From Bacteriovoracaceae bacterium UBA4096 (GTDB lineage Bacteria; Bdellovibrionota; Bacteriovoracia; Bacteriovoracales; Bacteriovoracaceae): DNA of 55,475 nt. The DNA is taken from positions 16,262-71,736 of the forward strand of contig DFXY01000065.1 in assembly GCA_002381945.1 (NCBI GenBank), given 5' to 3'. Below the pieces are notes generated by a model. That model did no database searches, was not told the origin of the DNA, and saw nothing but the letters and a program-made list of their open reading frames with translations. Both the position numbers and the translations under genes were made by a program. Positions within the stretch are counted from its first letter, which is position 1; every line of letters starts with the position of its first letter. Positions 16,266-24,622 of this stretch are shown one piece after another.

Positions 16266-19132
16266 CGACGACCCCCTCTTTCCATAAGAACAGCTTCTTT
16301 TTCAGTGAAAAAGCGCTTAAAGCCTTCAAGCTCTGAGTACAGAACAGAGAAATTTGAATAGGCCAAAATTTTATTCTGATGAATTAGTTTTTTTATTTCC
16401 ACTCTTTGCTTCCGAGCATTTTGCAAGATAGGTTGATGGACTTCGGCCATCGCCTTTTTAAAACTTGTAACATACTCTGGGGCCTTCCCCTCAGGAGTAA
16501 ATTCTTTTAATGCATTTCCAAATTCTTCATAGGCTTCTATAACGTAGCGATAAGCCTCGACAATGCCCTTCCCGGAACCGATCTTTTGAATGGCGTTTAC
16601 GTCAGAAGTCATTTGATCCAGAATCTGGAGTTTTTGTTTAACAGCATTATTAAAAGTAGCTTCAGGAAATTTAAGCTCAACTTGCTCCAGCCGCTGTTTC
16701 TTTTCCAGCACTCCTGCCAACATTCTCTCCGCCATAAGATCCAATGCTTCAACGGGAACATCAAGCTTTTGAGTTTTTGCCAGTTGAAAAAAACGATTTT
16801 GTTTTGCGAGTATATCCCGGGCATCTTGAGCGCTGCCAATTGAGAGATATTGTAATCTCAGGTCCTCATAAGGACGGATCAACTGCGAGAAGTTTTTAGA
16901 ATTCGTTTCAAGATCTTTGATGGTCTTTTCATAGGCTTCCCAGCGCTTTTCGCGAGAGAGGTCCTTTAATATCTCAAAAGAGACTTCCGAAAGTGCAACA
17001 TCAGGAATGTCGCAGTTGCGACCAAAGTCTTTAATTTCAATGGCCTTATCCAGATCATTATTAGCAAGTGCAATGAAGACTGCATTTTTATAGGCAACGA
17101 CTTTATTTGAGGAATTTTCCTTACAAAGCTTAGCGAGCATTCGATAAGACAAATCTGAGGATTGAGCAAACTGTTGTCTTAAAAATAAACCAGCAGCAAT
17201 GCTCAGGAAGGAATCAGCAAACTTTGTGACATCTGAAACTTCCATGTCTTTAATCGCCGTAACTGACCATTGGTAACTTTGAGTTGTTTCACCTAGCTCA
17301 TAATAGAGTGCAGATAAGTTATAAGCAGCATTGACTCGGGCCTTGGGAGTACTTTCCGGCGATTCAAATATCTGATGATAACCTTTTAAGGCCACACCCT
17401 TCTCACCTTTTTCAAGTGATTGTTGAACGCCTTCGATCTGAATTTTTGTCATCAGACTTCTTAGAGCGTTAGCATATTTCTTGGAAACCCGAAATTCACC
17501 ATTATTAATTCTTCCGACATAAGCTTTGACGGTGCCATAATCTTTTTTCTTACGGTAATGCTCCATAACTTTGGCCAACATACCTTCCTGAGTCTTATAG
17601 TCTTTAGGAAATCTTTTCGAAAAATCGGCCATTGTCTTTTCTGAACCGTTAATATCACCCAATCCATATTGGGAATTGAAAAGTTTCACAAAAATTGTTT
17701 TGGCCCGTGGAGATTGGTCGTCTACCGAGAGGTAACGGGAATAGACCGGCACATAATACTTTTCCGCAGTTTTCTTGCTCAATTTTGACTGACCCAGGGA
17801 AGACAACATCCCTTCAAGGGATTGAGTCATGATCTTCTTATCATTATTGGCCTTAGCACTATCAAAAGCTGCCACGTAAAGCCCTAAAGCGGTACTGAAG
17901 TTATTAACAGCGTAAGCAGTTTCACCCTGAAAGAAAATCTTTTCGGCTTTTTGTCCGGGAGCTAGCTCGGCAGCTAATCCAAAGTAAGCTATGGCTTCTT
18001 TGGATTTTTGTCTTTTTAACTTCGGAACACTCTTATAAAGATTTGAAGTTGTTGCTTTTTGAAGTTCAGCAGCTTGTCGATTTACCTGAAAAGAAAGTCG
18101 GTCCAGCTGACTCTTCTCCAAAGGTGATCTTTTATGAATGGCGACAAGCTCTTTGGCCGTGGTCAGGTGATCCGAAGTTTTATTGAATTTATCGAAGATG
18201 TTCAACTCGGCTAGTAAAATTTCATTTCTTCGATTCTGATCTTTTTCGATTCTTTTAACTTGTTCTAAAAGTTTTTCGGCCTGTTCAAATCTTCCTTGTG
18301 CGACAATCGCGTTCGCAATTCGAATGAACTGATCCGTATAATTCAAACCTAGACCTTCATAAAATTTAATTGCTTCATTTATGCGTTTAGCATCCACATA
18401 AAAGATACCAATATCCCGCTCTACCATAGAACGCATGTCTACATATTTCCCTGAAGCACTCTTCTGATGGACTTCGCGCATAAGTGCAATGGCACGTTCA
18501 TAATTTCTTACACGGTAGTAAGACCATGCCAGATTAAAAGCATCTTTAGTCCACCATTTCTCATCCATCTTCCCGACTGAAGCCTCGTAAAGTGGAATCG
18601 CCTCTTTATACTTTTTGTCATTATAGTAATAATCAGCAAGTGCGAGTTTTGATTTTGCGAGAATCTTAGGATCACGAGAAGAGCGAGAGGCCAACCTAAA
18701 ATACTTTTCAGCATTTTTTTCATTACCTAGCTCTTTGTAATTATAGGCCAGAATATAATGAACATCGCCAATATTGCGGTATTTGGGAAATCGTTTTGCC
18801 ACGACTAAAGCAGCATCATTGGCAGCATCAAATAATTGATTCGATCTATTGAAATAATCCCTTTTATTGACTGTTTTACGTTGCTCTACCGGAATCGCAA
18901 GATACTGCTCATTTTCCATTTCCCGAAAGAGTCTGGCCTTCTCAAGATTAAGTTCGGCCATTCTGAAAAGAGTATCAGGAGATTTAAAATTTTGCTGTTT
19001 GGCAAGACGAGAGACTTCAGCTAACTCCTCGTCAACGATACCAATAATTTTTCTACGCCTATCATCAATCGTAAGTTTTGCTGCAAAAGCAGTTTGAAGA
19101 ATAATTAGGGAGAGAAGTAAAAACTTTAACAT
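16262..19132 (-). CDS. Large exported TPR protein of the glt cluster (AgmK/GltI-like)
   Basis: A 956-residue protein with a signal peptide (MLKFLLLSLIILQTAFA) and helical repeats throughout, many readable as TPR units such as AEKYFRLASRSSRDPKILA and EAIPLYEASVGKMD. It lacks internal membrane segments, so the mature protein is periplasmic. Size, signal peptide and TPR content resemble the giant TPR protein of the Myxococcus gliding complex, though that protein is much longer. The gene overlaps its upstream neighbour by seven bases and its downstream neighbour by four. Confidence 0.8.
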   Translation of the reverse strand: MLKFLLLSLIILQTAFAAKLTIDDRRRKIIGIVDEELAEVSRLAKQQNFKSPDTLFRMAELNLEKARLFREMENEQYLAIPVEQRKTVNKRDYFNRSNQLFDAANDAALVVAKRFPKYRNIGDVHYILAYNYKELGNEKNAEKYFRLASRSSRDPKILAKSKLALADYYYNDKKYKEAIPLYEASVGKMDEKWWTKDAFNLAWSYYRVRNYERAIALMREVHQKSASGKYVDMRSMVERDIGIFYVDAKRINEAIKFYEGLGLNYTDQFIRIANAIVAQGRFEQAEKLLEQVKRIEKDQNRRNEILLAELNIFDKFNKTSDHLTTAKELVAIHKRSPLEKSQLDRLSFQVNRQAAELQKATTSNLYKSVPKLKRQKSKEAIAYFGLAAELAPGQKAEKIFFQGETAYAVNNFSTALGLYVAAFDSAKANNDKKIMTQSLEGMLSSLGQSKLSKKTAEKYYVPVYSRYLSVDDQSPRAKTIFVKLFNSQYGLGDINGSEKTMADFSKRFPKDYKTQEGMLAKVMEHYRKKKDYGTVKAYVGRINNGEFRVSKKYANALRSLMTKIQIEGVQQSLEKGEKGVALKGYHQIFESPESTPKARVNAAYNLSALYYELGETTQSYQWSVTAIKDMEVSDVTKFADSFLSIAAGLFLRQQFAQSSDLSYRMLAKLCKENSSNKVVAYKNAVFIALANNDLDKAIEIKDFGRNCDIPDVALSEVSFEILKDLSREKRWEAYEKTIKDLETNSKNFSQLIRPYEDLRLQYLSIGSAQDARDILAKQNRFFQLAKTQKLDVPVEALDLMAERMLAGVLEKKQRLEQVELKFPEATFNNAVKQKLQILDQMTSDVNAIQKIGSGKGIVEAYRYVIEAYEEFGNALKEFTPEGKAPEYVTSFKKAMAEVHQPILQNARKQRVEIKKLIHQNKILAYSNFSVLYSELEGFKRFFTEKEAVLMERGGRR

Positions 19133-20535
19133 TCAGACCTCAAAGCAAATACATAATCTCCAAGCTCATCTGCCCAGAACTCACCATTAAAAGTCCAGAA
19201 ATACTGCTTATCATTTCTTTCAATGTATTTTACGTCACCGCGTTTTTTACCTTGAACTATATCACTTTGATATAGTCGCTCTTTCCGTTGAGCAAGGACC
19301 TCCAGCTTAATGTAACTCATCCCCTGGAAAGAAGAGTAAAGTTCAGCATATTTGGATACAAGGCCTGCCCGGACGTAAGCACCAAGAGTTGTGCGGTATT
19401 CATCAGCAAGTGTTCTAACGTTTTTAATCAGGCTAGACGTCATGCTGCTTTTTGGCCGTTTTCTTAGCTGATTGTATTCGCCAATTGAAGCCATCAGGGC
19501 ACTCTTCATCTCAATGTAAGCTGCATCTTTTCGGATAGATTTTAAAATATTGTCCAGAATATCAATTGGGGCAGGTTTATTATCTTCATGATCGGCCATT
19601 AAGGTGTAGTAGTAACGATAGTCTTTGCCACGTGAAAGTAAGAATTTCCTGAGATCTCTGGATGGCTTTAAGAGTTCATTATAAAAGTTATCGACTGTTT
19701 TGTTGGCGTCTTCATAAAGACACATTTTCATATAAGACAGGGCCTTTAAAACTTCAGCTTCCGGCTTAAAAATAAAATCAAACACCGGAGCTTTATATGA
19801 AATAAGTTTCCCAAGAGTTCGATTATAGTTTTTTAAGTAATAGCTGGTCCAGGCCTCTTCGAACAAAATCTCGGGCCAGACAAAAGACTCTTTAGGAATA
19901 TCCAGATAAGTTAATTCAGACTTTTTATAATCATCTCTGGCAAACTGAACCCGTGCAATGCCGGCAGTACAGTAATCACGATTAGTAGCAAGTTGATCCT
20001 TCTGGGTTGCAGATTCCACTTTACCAATTCTTCTCTCGGATGATCGAACACAGTCTTTAAATTGAGTTTCAGCTTCCTGAGTATTATTCAAGTGCGAGTA
20101 AATCGTAGCCTTTAAATTGGCCACAAATGGATATGCCATATGATCAGCATTGATGCTAGCGAGCTCCCTTAGGGCCTCTTTATGGTGACCTCTCTTAAAG
20201 AGACGTTTTGCCAGAACATACTTAATGTTTCCCGATCTAGCTCTACGAAGAATTTCTTCAGGTAAAGACTCAAAGGTTTTCACCCCTGTATGATAGAGGA
20301 TTTTATCAAGTGTTTCCTCCATTTCGGAATCAAGAGGCTTATTATTTTTAACAATATAATCTTTCATCCATGGGACTACTGAGTAGTAATAACCACTGTC
20401 TACCAATTCGATGATAGTTCGACGATAGCCGCTCAAAGAAATTGAACCTTTCCCATAAGTACGATCGGCCGACTCATAAGACGACCAGGCATTAGGAAGA
20501 ATAAATAGTGAAGCTAATAAAATTTTCGAGAACAT
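19126..20535 (-). CDS. Exported helical-repeat protein of the glt cluster
   Basis: A 469-residue protein with a signal peptide ending PNAWS and an alpha-helical repeat region. The segment GHHKEALRELASI and the one around NNTQEAETQFKDCV read as TPR units. I cannot assign it to a named Glt protein with certainty; by position and architecture it could be the counterpart of the periplasmic protein GltD/AgnA. AAAGGAG lies seven bases before the ATG. It sits between the outer-membrane barrel gene and the large TPR gene in the same operon. Confidence 0.75.
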   Translation of the reverse strand: MFSKILLASLFILPNAWSSYESADRTYGKGSISLSGYRRTIIELVDSGYYYSVVPWMKDYIVKNNKPLDSEMEETLDKILYHTGVKTFESLPEEILRRARSGNIKYVLAKRLFKRGHHKEALRELASINADHMAYPFVANLKATIYSHLNNTQEAETQFKDCVRSSERRIGKVESATQKDQLATNRDYCTAGIARVQFARDDYKKSELTYLDIPKESFVWPEILFEEAWTSYYLKNYNRTLGKLISYKAPVFDFIFKPEAEVLKALSYMKMCLYEDANKTVDNFYNELLKPSRDLRKFLLSRGKDYRYYYTLMADHEDNKPAPIDILDNILKSIRKDAAYIEMKSALMASIGEYNQLRKRPKSSMTSSLIKNVRTLADEYRTTLGAYVRAGLVSKYAELYSSFQGMSYIKLEVLAQRKERLYQSDIVQGKKRGDVKYIERNDKQYFWTFNGEFWADELGDYVFALRSEC

Positions 20536-20550
20536 CCGTGTTCTCCTTTC

Positions 20551-21264
20551 TTAAAATGCGTAATTTAAACCAAGGCCCACATCGTAATTGTTATAAAGCT
20601 TGGTGGCTTTATTAGTTGGACCACTTGAACCAGTTCTTTTTGTTTTGTCGGCATTATAGGTCTGGCCGGTCAAATCCAGACGAAGGCTCCAGTTCTCATT
20701 AATGTAAAAACGGAAACCAGTATTCCAAAGAGCACCGATTGTACTTTCTGATGTAAGTTCATTTTGATTAGAAGCACTGGTGTCGAATTTATTTCGGTTA
20801 TCCTTAGTGGTAATGCTTCCTACTCCAAGCCCAAACATCCAATCAAAATAAAACACTTTGTTGAAGGTGTTAATTTTAGAATAGAAGGGAGACCACATTA
20901 CCATCGCTCCCATGAATGAATCGATTTCACGATAAAACGGAACCGTACCCTGTTCTTTTACCCCTTTAGCGGTATCATTCTCAGAATTAACATTCTTACC
21001 GTAAAGAAATTCCAGACCCCAATCTTCAGTCATGAAGTATCCCGCGCGAATTGTTCCACCGTAAGCGTCTAAAAAATCCTGACTAAGGTTATAGCCAAGA
21101 GTACCACCAACATAGAAGTTACCGTCTTTACGAAACTTTCTATTTTGTAGAACGTAAATCTCCTTGTCATTATCGAGCCAGGAAAAATTATAGAGAGATT
21201 TTTCATTAGCATAGACAAGGGTACTCATGATGAGTGACACCAGAATGAGAGCAATCTTTTTCAT
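20551..21264 (-). CDS. Outer-membrane beta-barrel protein of the glt cluster
   Basis: A 237-residue protein with a signal peptide (MKKIALILVSLIMSTLVYA). The mature chain has alternating amphipathic strands (FYVGGTLGYNLSQDFLDAYG, RFYINENWSLRLDLTGQTY) and ends in an aromatic residue (LGLNYAF), as outer-membrane barrels do. Small barrels of this sort (GltA, GltB, GltH) belong to the Myxococcus gliding complex. The ATG at 21264 is preferred over the in-frame GTG at 21270 because of the better signal peptide and spacing. It is the first gene of the operon. Confidence 0.82.
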   Translation of the reverse strand: MKKIALILVSLIMSTLVYANEKSLYNFSWLDNDKEIYVLQNRKFRKDGNFYVGGTLGYNLSQDFLDAYGGTIRAGYFMTEDWGLEFLYGKNVNSENDTAKGVKEQGTVPFYREIDSFMGAMVMWSPFYSKINTFNKVFYFDWMFGLGVGSITTKDNRNKFDTSASNQNELTSESTIGALWNTGFRFYINENWSLRLDLTGQTYNADKTKRTGSSGPTNKATKLYNNYDVGLGLNYAF

Positions 21265-21276
21265 TTTCACTTCACT

Positions 21277-21309
21277 TGTTAGAACTATAGTCTTTATAAA
21301 ATTCTAACA
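21277..21309. promoter_or_regulatory. Inverted repeat upstream of the glt operon
   Basis: TGTTAGAA and TTCTAACA are exact reverse complements 17 bases apart, just upstream of the first glt gene. The spacing is like that of dimeric regulator half-sites, and the centre contains TATAGT on the minus strand. It could be an operator over the operon promoter. Confidence 0.35.
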
Positions 21310-21337
21310 TGCTCTGTAAGACGTGCAAGTATTCGGA

Positions 21338-24300
21338 TTAACGAGGGCAAATGCTACCATAGGAACATTGACTGCAATGATCAAGATTAGTCTTCCAAGG
21401 TTCGTTTTGAGAACGCCAAATTGGGTACAAATCTTGCTCACATTTGGAGTAAGTAACAAATTCGGTCAGGTTTTTTTTCTCATCCACAAAGCATAAGACC
21501 AATTCCACTTCACTTGTTTTTGGGATTTTCCCCAATTCATACAAGGCATAAGCATAAGTGGAGAGCTGAAGCCAATAATGGTTTAAATTATCCTGAGTAA
21601 TCCGACCGGTCTTGAAATCCCAAACCTGAGCCTTTTGATTAGTCTTAGGCATCAATATTAAATCAGGAATGCCCGATATCATGAAATTAAAGAATTTAAA
21701 TTTTATTTGCTTTTCGGCCACCAACTCAAACTCAACAGTTTTATTTTTTAACAGATCCAGGGCCCACTCAACTGGCGCCTGCTGTTCAGTACCGAAACTT
21801 TCCCTCGGAACTACAAAATTCCTTTCAATGCCTTTGGCTATCTGAGCATGGATATAGGTTCCCCTGTCAGCAGAAGAACGTATGACAGTTGCCAGTTCCT
21901 CTTCACCATCTTCTACTTTTTCTTCTATATATCCGGGATGTATATTATCCAGCTCATTCAATTTTAAAATATTACTTAAATAAAATTTCCGAGGACAATC
22001 CAACAAAGCATTGAGTCGAGTTACGCTTAACTCAGCGGCTATCGCCAATTCACTACTTCCCTCTCCTTTGGAAAATATCCCCACCGAATCATGAAAGAAC
22101 AGCGGTAATTGCGGCAGAGACTGACCGGCCAATATAGAACGCCAATCAAAATTTTGCACCTGTTTGACTTCAACATTGTGAGAGCTCATTCCTTGATTTA
22201 ACCAGACGCTTAGTCCGTCAATCCAACTATTACGAGGAATATTGAAGAGTTCTTTATTTAAATGAAAATCAACCCAAAAGAGTTTTTTCTTTGCTCTGGT
22301 ACAAGCAACATAGAATAAACGTTTTGATTCCGAGAAGCTTTTGTATTTGGAAAGCTCCTGCTCATAAGCATAATAAGGAGACTCTTGTTTTTGACGTAAA
22401 GAGAGATCAAGGTACCATTTGAAGCTTCCAGGAATATTCCCAAACAAAGGTCCATCCGATCGCTCACGACCATTTGTGTAAATCCCACCCAGATAAACAT
22501 TCTCAAATTCAAGACCCTTGGATGCATGGGCAGTCATGATTTGAACCATGTGAGAATTTTCTCCAGATCGCAGATCCAGACTTATCCGTTGATTATCCCC
22601 TCGAGTGAGCTGGATCATAATTGATTCAGGGTCCTGATGATACAGTTCAGAGATAATTTCCAATACTTGGATATTTATATCTGAATTCTCATTAGTCAGG
22701 TGTAAATGATGAAGGAATTTACGATAGGCTTCCAACAACCCCCAATATTTAACATTATGATCAAAATCCTCTAAGGCCTTTGTGGAAACATCCACGCTGA
22801 GATTTAATACATTCAGATAACTCTTTAAGATAAAAAGAGGATAACGATCTTTTGTAATGGAGTTTGAATCAAACTGGCGCCTTAATAAGCAAACGAACAT
22901 TCCAATGATAGGATCATCGAGAAGGTCAATTTTAAATTGAGCAGTAAATCCGATCTTGGCGTTCATAAGTGATCGAATGAGTTCGGCACTTGGTTTTAAC
23001 TTACTATAAAGAACCGTACAAACATCTGAGGGGTTCGACTCTCTTTGAAGCTTAATTGATTGAGCAATCAGATGGGCCTCTAGTCTATTGATGGCCTCAT
23101 TGGAGAACTTTTCTTCTTCCAAATCTTTTTTTAAGGGGGCAGAGATGATTTCAATGGAACCTTGTTCCTGAGAACGTTCTATATCCCGTGGAACATTCTG
23201 ATCTTCCGGTACAACGGAAAAGGGATCTTGACCTTCAAAAGCTTGACCTAGTGGGAGGATTGTTTTGAATAATGAATTGTTAAATTCAATGACTTCAGGC
23301 AATGACCGGTAGTTATTGGCAAGAGAGCGCACCTGAGGAATCAGATCACCACAATCCTGAAAGACCGATAGTTCTCCACCACGAAATCCATAAATGGCCT
23401 GTTTTGCATCACCGACACAAAAAAGACGGGAATAGTCCTCACCAATTAATCGTTGAATAATTTTAAATTGTAAGGCGGATGTATCCTGAAATTCATCCAC
23501 GATAAAATAATTATAAGTTTTCTGAATTCTTTCCCGATGTTCTTGCTGATCCAGCCCTAAGGCCACAAAATAGGCGATATCTCCAAAGGTCATTCCCTGA
23601 TTGGGGTCCAACCCTTCATCAATCCAGTTAAAAAGTTCCTGGCACAATTTTAGCCACGGAAGAATTTTTGTCTCATAGTGAGCATTATAATCAAGGCAAA
23701 TTCCATACCAACCCTTCGACCAGTCCCTGATGATCTTTAATCCTTCCAAAGCATTATCATGCGCCGGAGATTTTTTACTGGCAGTTCTTTCAGGATTTAA
23801 ACGTTTGCCCTCAAAAAGTTTAAAATAAATTTCGAGCTTATCCACATGATCGACTTCCGGCAAACCGGTTGCCTGGGCTTCACCCACAAATTTTTCAAAG
23901 GCGCTTCGTTCTGTATCTGCCGGTAAGTCCAGTGCCTGTATCTTGAATAACGCATCCGAAACGCCGTTGAGCTTAAAGGAATGAGTCAACACCTCGCCAA
24001 TCTTTTCAGGATGAGCATGGGCCAAAGAGAACTTTTTCCAGGAAAGACGCAGGCCAGGATCATTAAAAATACTACTAAACGCCTTTAGCAGGTCTTTTTT
24101 CTCCCGAATAACAATATCCAAAATATCCGTTGGGACTCTATCTGATCTCTTTTCAAACCATTTAAGAAGTAGTTCTTTAACCTGATCTATTCTTTCAGTA
24201 TCAAATATAATTTTGGCTTCAGTTGAAAGATGAGGAAAATAACCAGCAGTAATGAGCTTTCGGCAAAAACCATCAATAGTAGTAACCATCAACATGGGAA

Positions 24301-24622
24301 TAGCTTCATTGGCCACCGCCCAGAGACTTTTATTTTCTTCAGCTTCGGCAAGCTCAGAGAACCTTTCCGTTAAACGGATGCTCATTTCTCCAGCAGCTTT
24401 TTTTGTAAAAGTCATCATGACGACTTGCGAATACTTCTGGCGAAGATAATCTTCAAAGGACAGGCCTATCACTGAAGAATAATCATTCATCCATTTTCTG
24501 GTTAAATAAACAATGTGCTCCACCAGAACAAAAGTTTTACCAGACCCGGCCCCGGCCCTTAAAAGGACTCCACCTTCGTGTTCAATGGCGAGTAGCTGCT
24601 CAGAATTCGGGGTTCTACTCAT
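21338..24622 (-). CDS. addA: AddA/RecB-like UvrD-family helicase-nuclease
   Basis: A subunit of about 1094 residues of a double-strand-break resection complex. It starts with SF1A helicase motifs: Walker A GAGSGKT (about residue 24), and Walker B FIVDEFQDTSALQ (about 377). The C-terminal part is a PD-(D/E)XK nuclease with GIPDLIL and WDFKTGR (about 1000). The flanking Cys residues, one in DCPRKFYLS (about 876) and three in HCSQCSYGSIC at the end, match the 4Fe-4S staple of AddB-type nucleases. The ATG at 24622 overlaps the end of addB; an in-frame GTG lies at 24634. It acts with the AddB-like protein in recombination. Confidence 0.88.
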   Translation of the reverse strand: MSRTPNSEQLLAIEHEGGVLLRAGAGSGKTFVLVEHIVYLTRKWMNDYSSVIGLSFEDYLRQKYSQVVMMTFTKKAAGEMSIRLTERFSELAEAEENKSLWAVANEAIPMLMVTTIDGFCRKLITAGYFPHLSTEAKIIFDTERIDQVKELLLKWFEKRSDRVPTDILDIVIREKKDLLKAFSSIFNDPGLRLSWKKFSLAHAHPEKIGEVLTHSFKLNGVSDALFKIQALDLPADTERSAFEKFVGEAQATGLPEVDHVDKLEIYFKLFEGKRLNPERTASKKSPAHDNALEGLKIIRDWSKGWYGICLDYNAHYETKILPWLKLCQELFNWIDEGLDPNQGMTFGDIAYFVALGLDQQEHRERIQKTYNYFIVDEFQDTSALQFKIIQRLIGEDYSRLFCVGDAKQAIYGFRGGELSVFQDCGDLIPQVRSLANNYRSLPEVIEFNNSLFKTILPLGQAFEGQDPFSVVPEDQNVPRDIERSQEQGSIEIISAPLKKDLEEEKFSNEAINRLEAHLIAQSIKLQRESNPSDVCTVLYSKLKPSAELIRSLMNAKIGFTAQFKIDLLDDPIIGMFVCLLRRQFDSNSITKDRYPLFILKSYLNVLNLSVDVSTKALEDFDHNVKYWGLLEAYRKFLHHLHLTNENSDINIQVLEIISELYHQDPESIMIQLTRGDNQRISLDLRSGENSHMVQIMTAHASKGLEFENVYLGGIYTNGRERSDGPLFGNIPGSFKWYLDLSLRQKQESPYYAYEQELSKYKSFSESKRLFYVACTRAKKKLFWVDFHLNKELFNIPRNSWIDGLSVWLNQGMSSHNVEVKQVQNFDWRSILAGQSLPQLPLFFHDSVGIFSKGEGSSELAIAAELSVTRLNALLDCPRKFYLSNILKLNELDNIHPGYIEEKVEDGEEELATVIRSSADRGTYIHAQIAKGIERNFVVPRESFGTEQQAPVEWALDLLKNKTVEFELVAEKQIKFKFFNFMISGIPDLILMPKTNQKAQVWDFKTGRITQDNLNHYWLQLSTYAYALYELGKIPKTSEVELVLCFVDEKKNLTEFVTYSKCEQDLYPIWRSQNEPWKTNLDHCSQCSYGSICPR

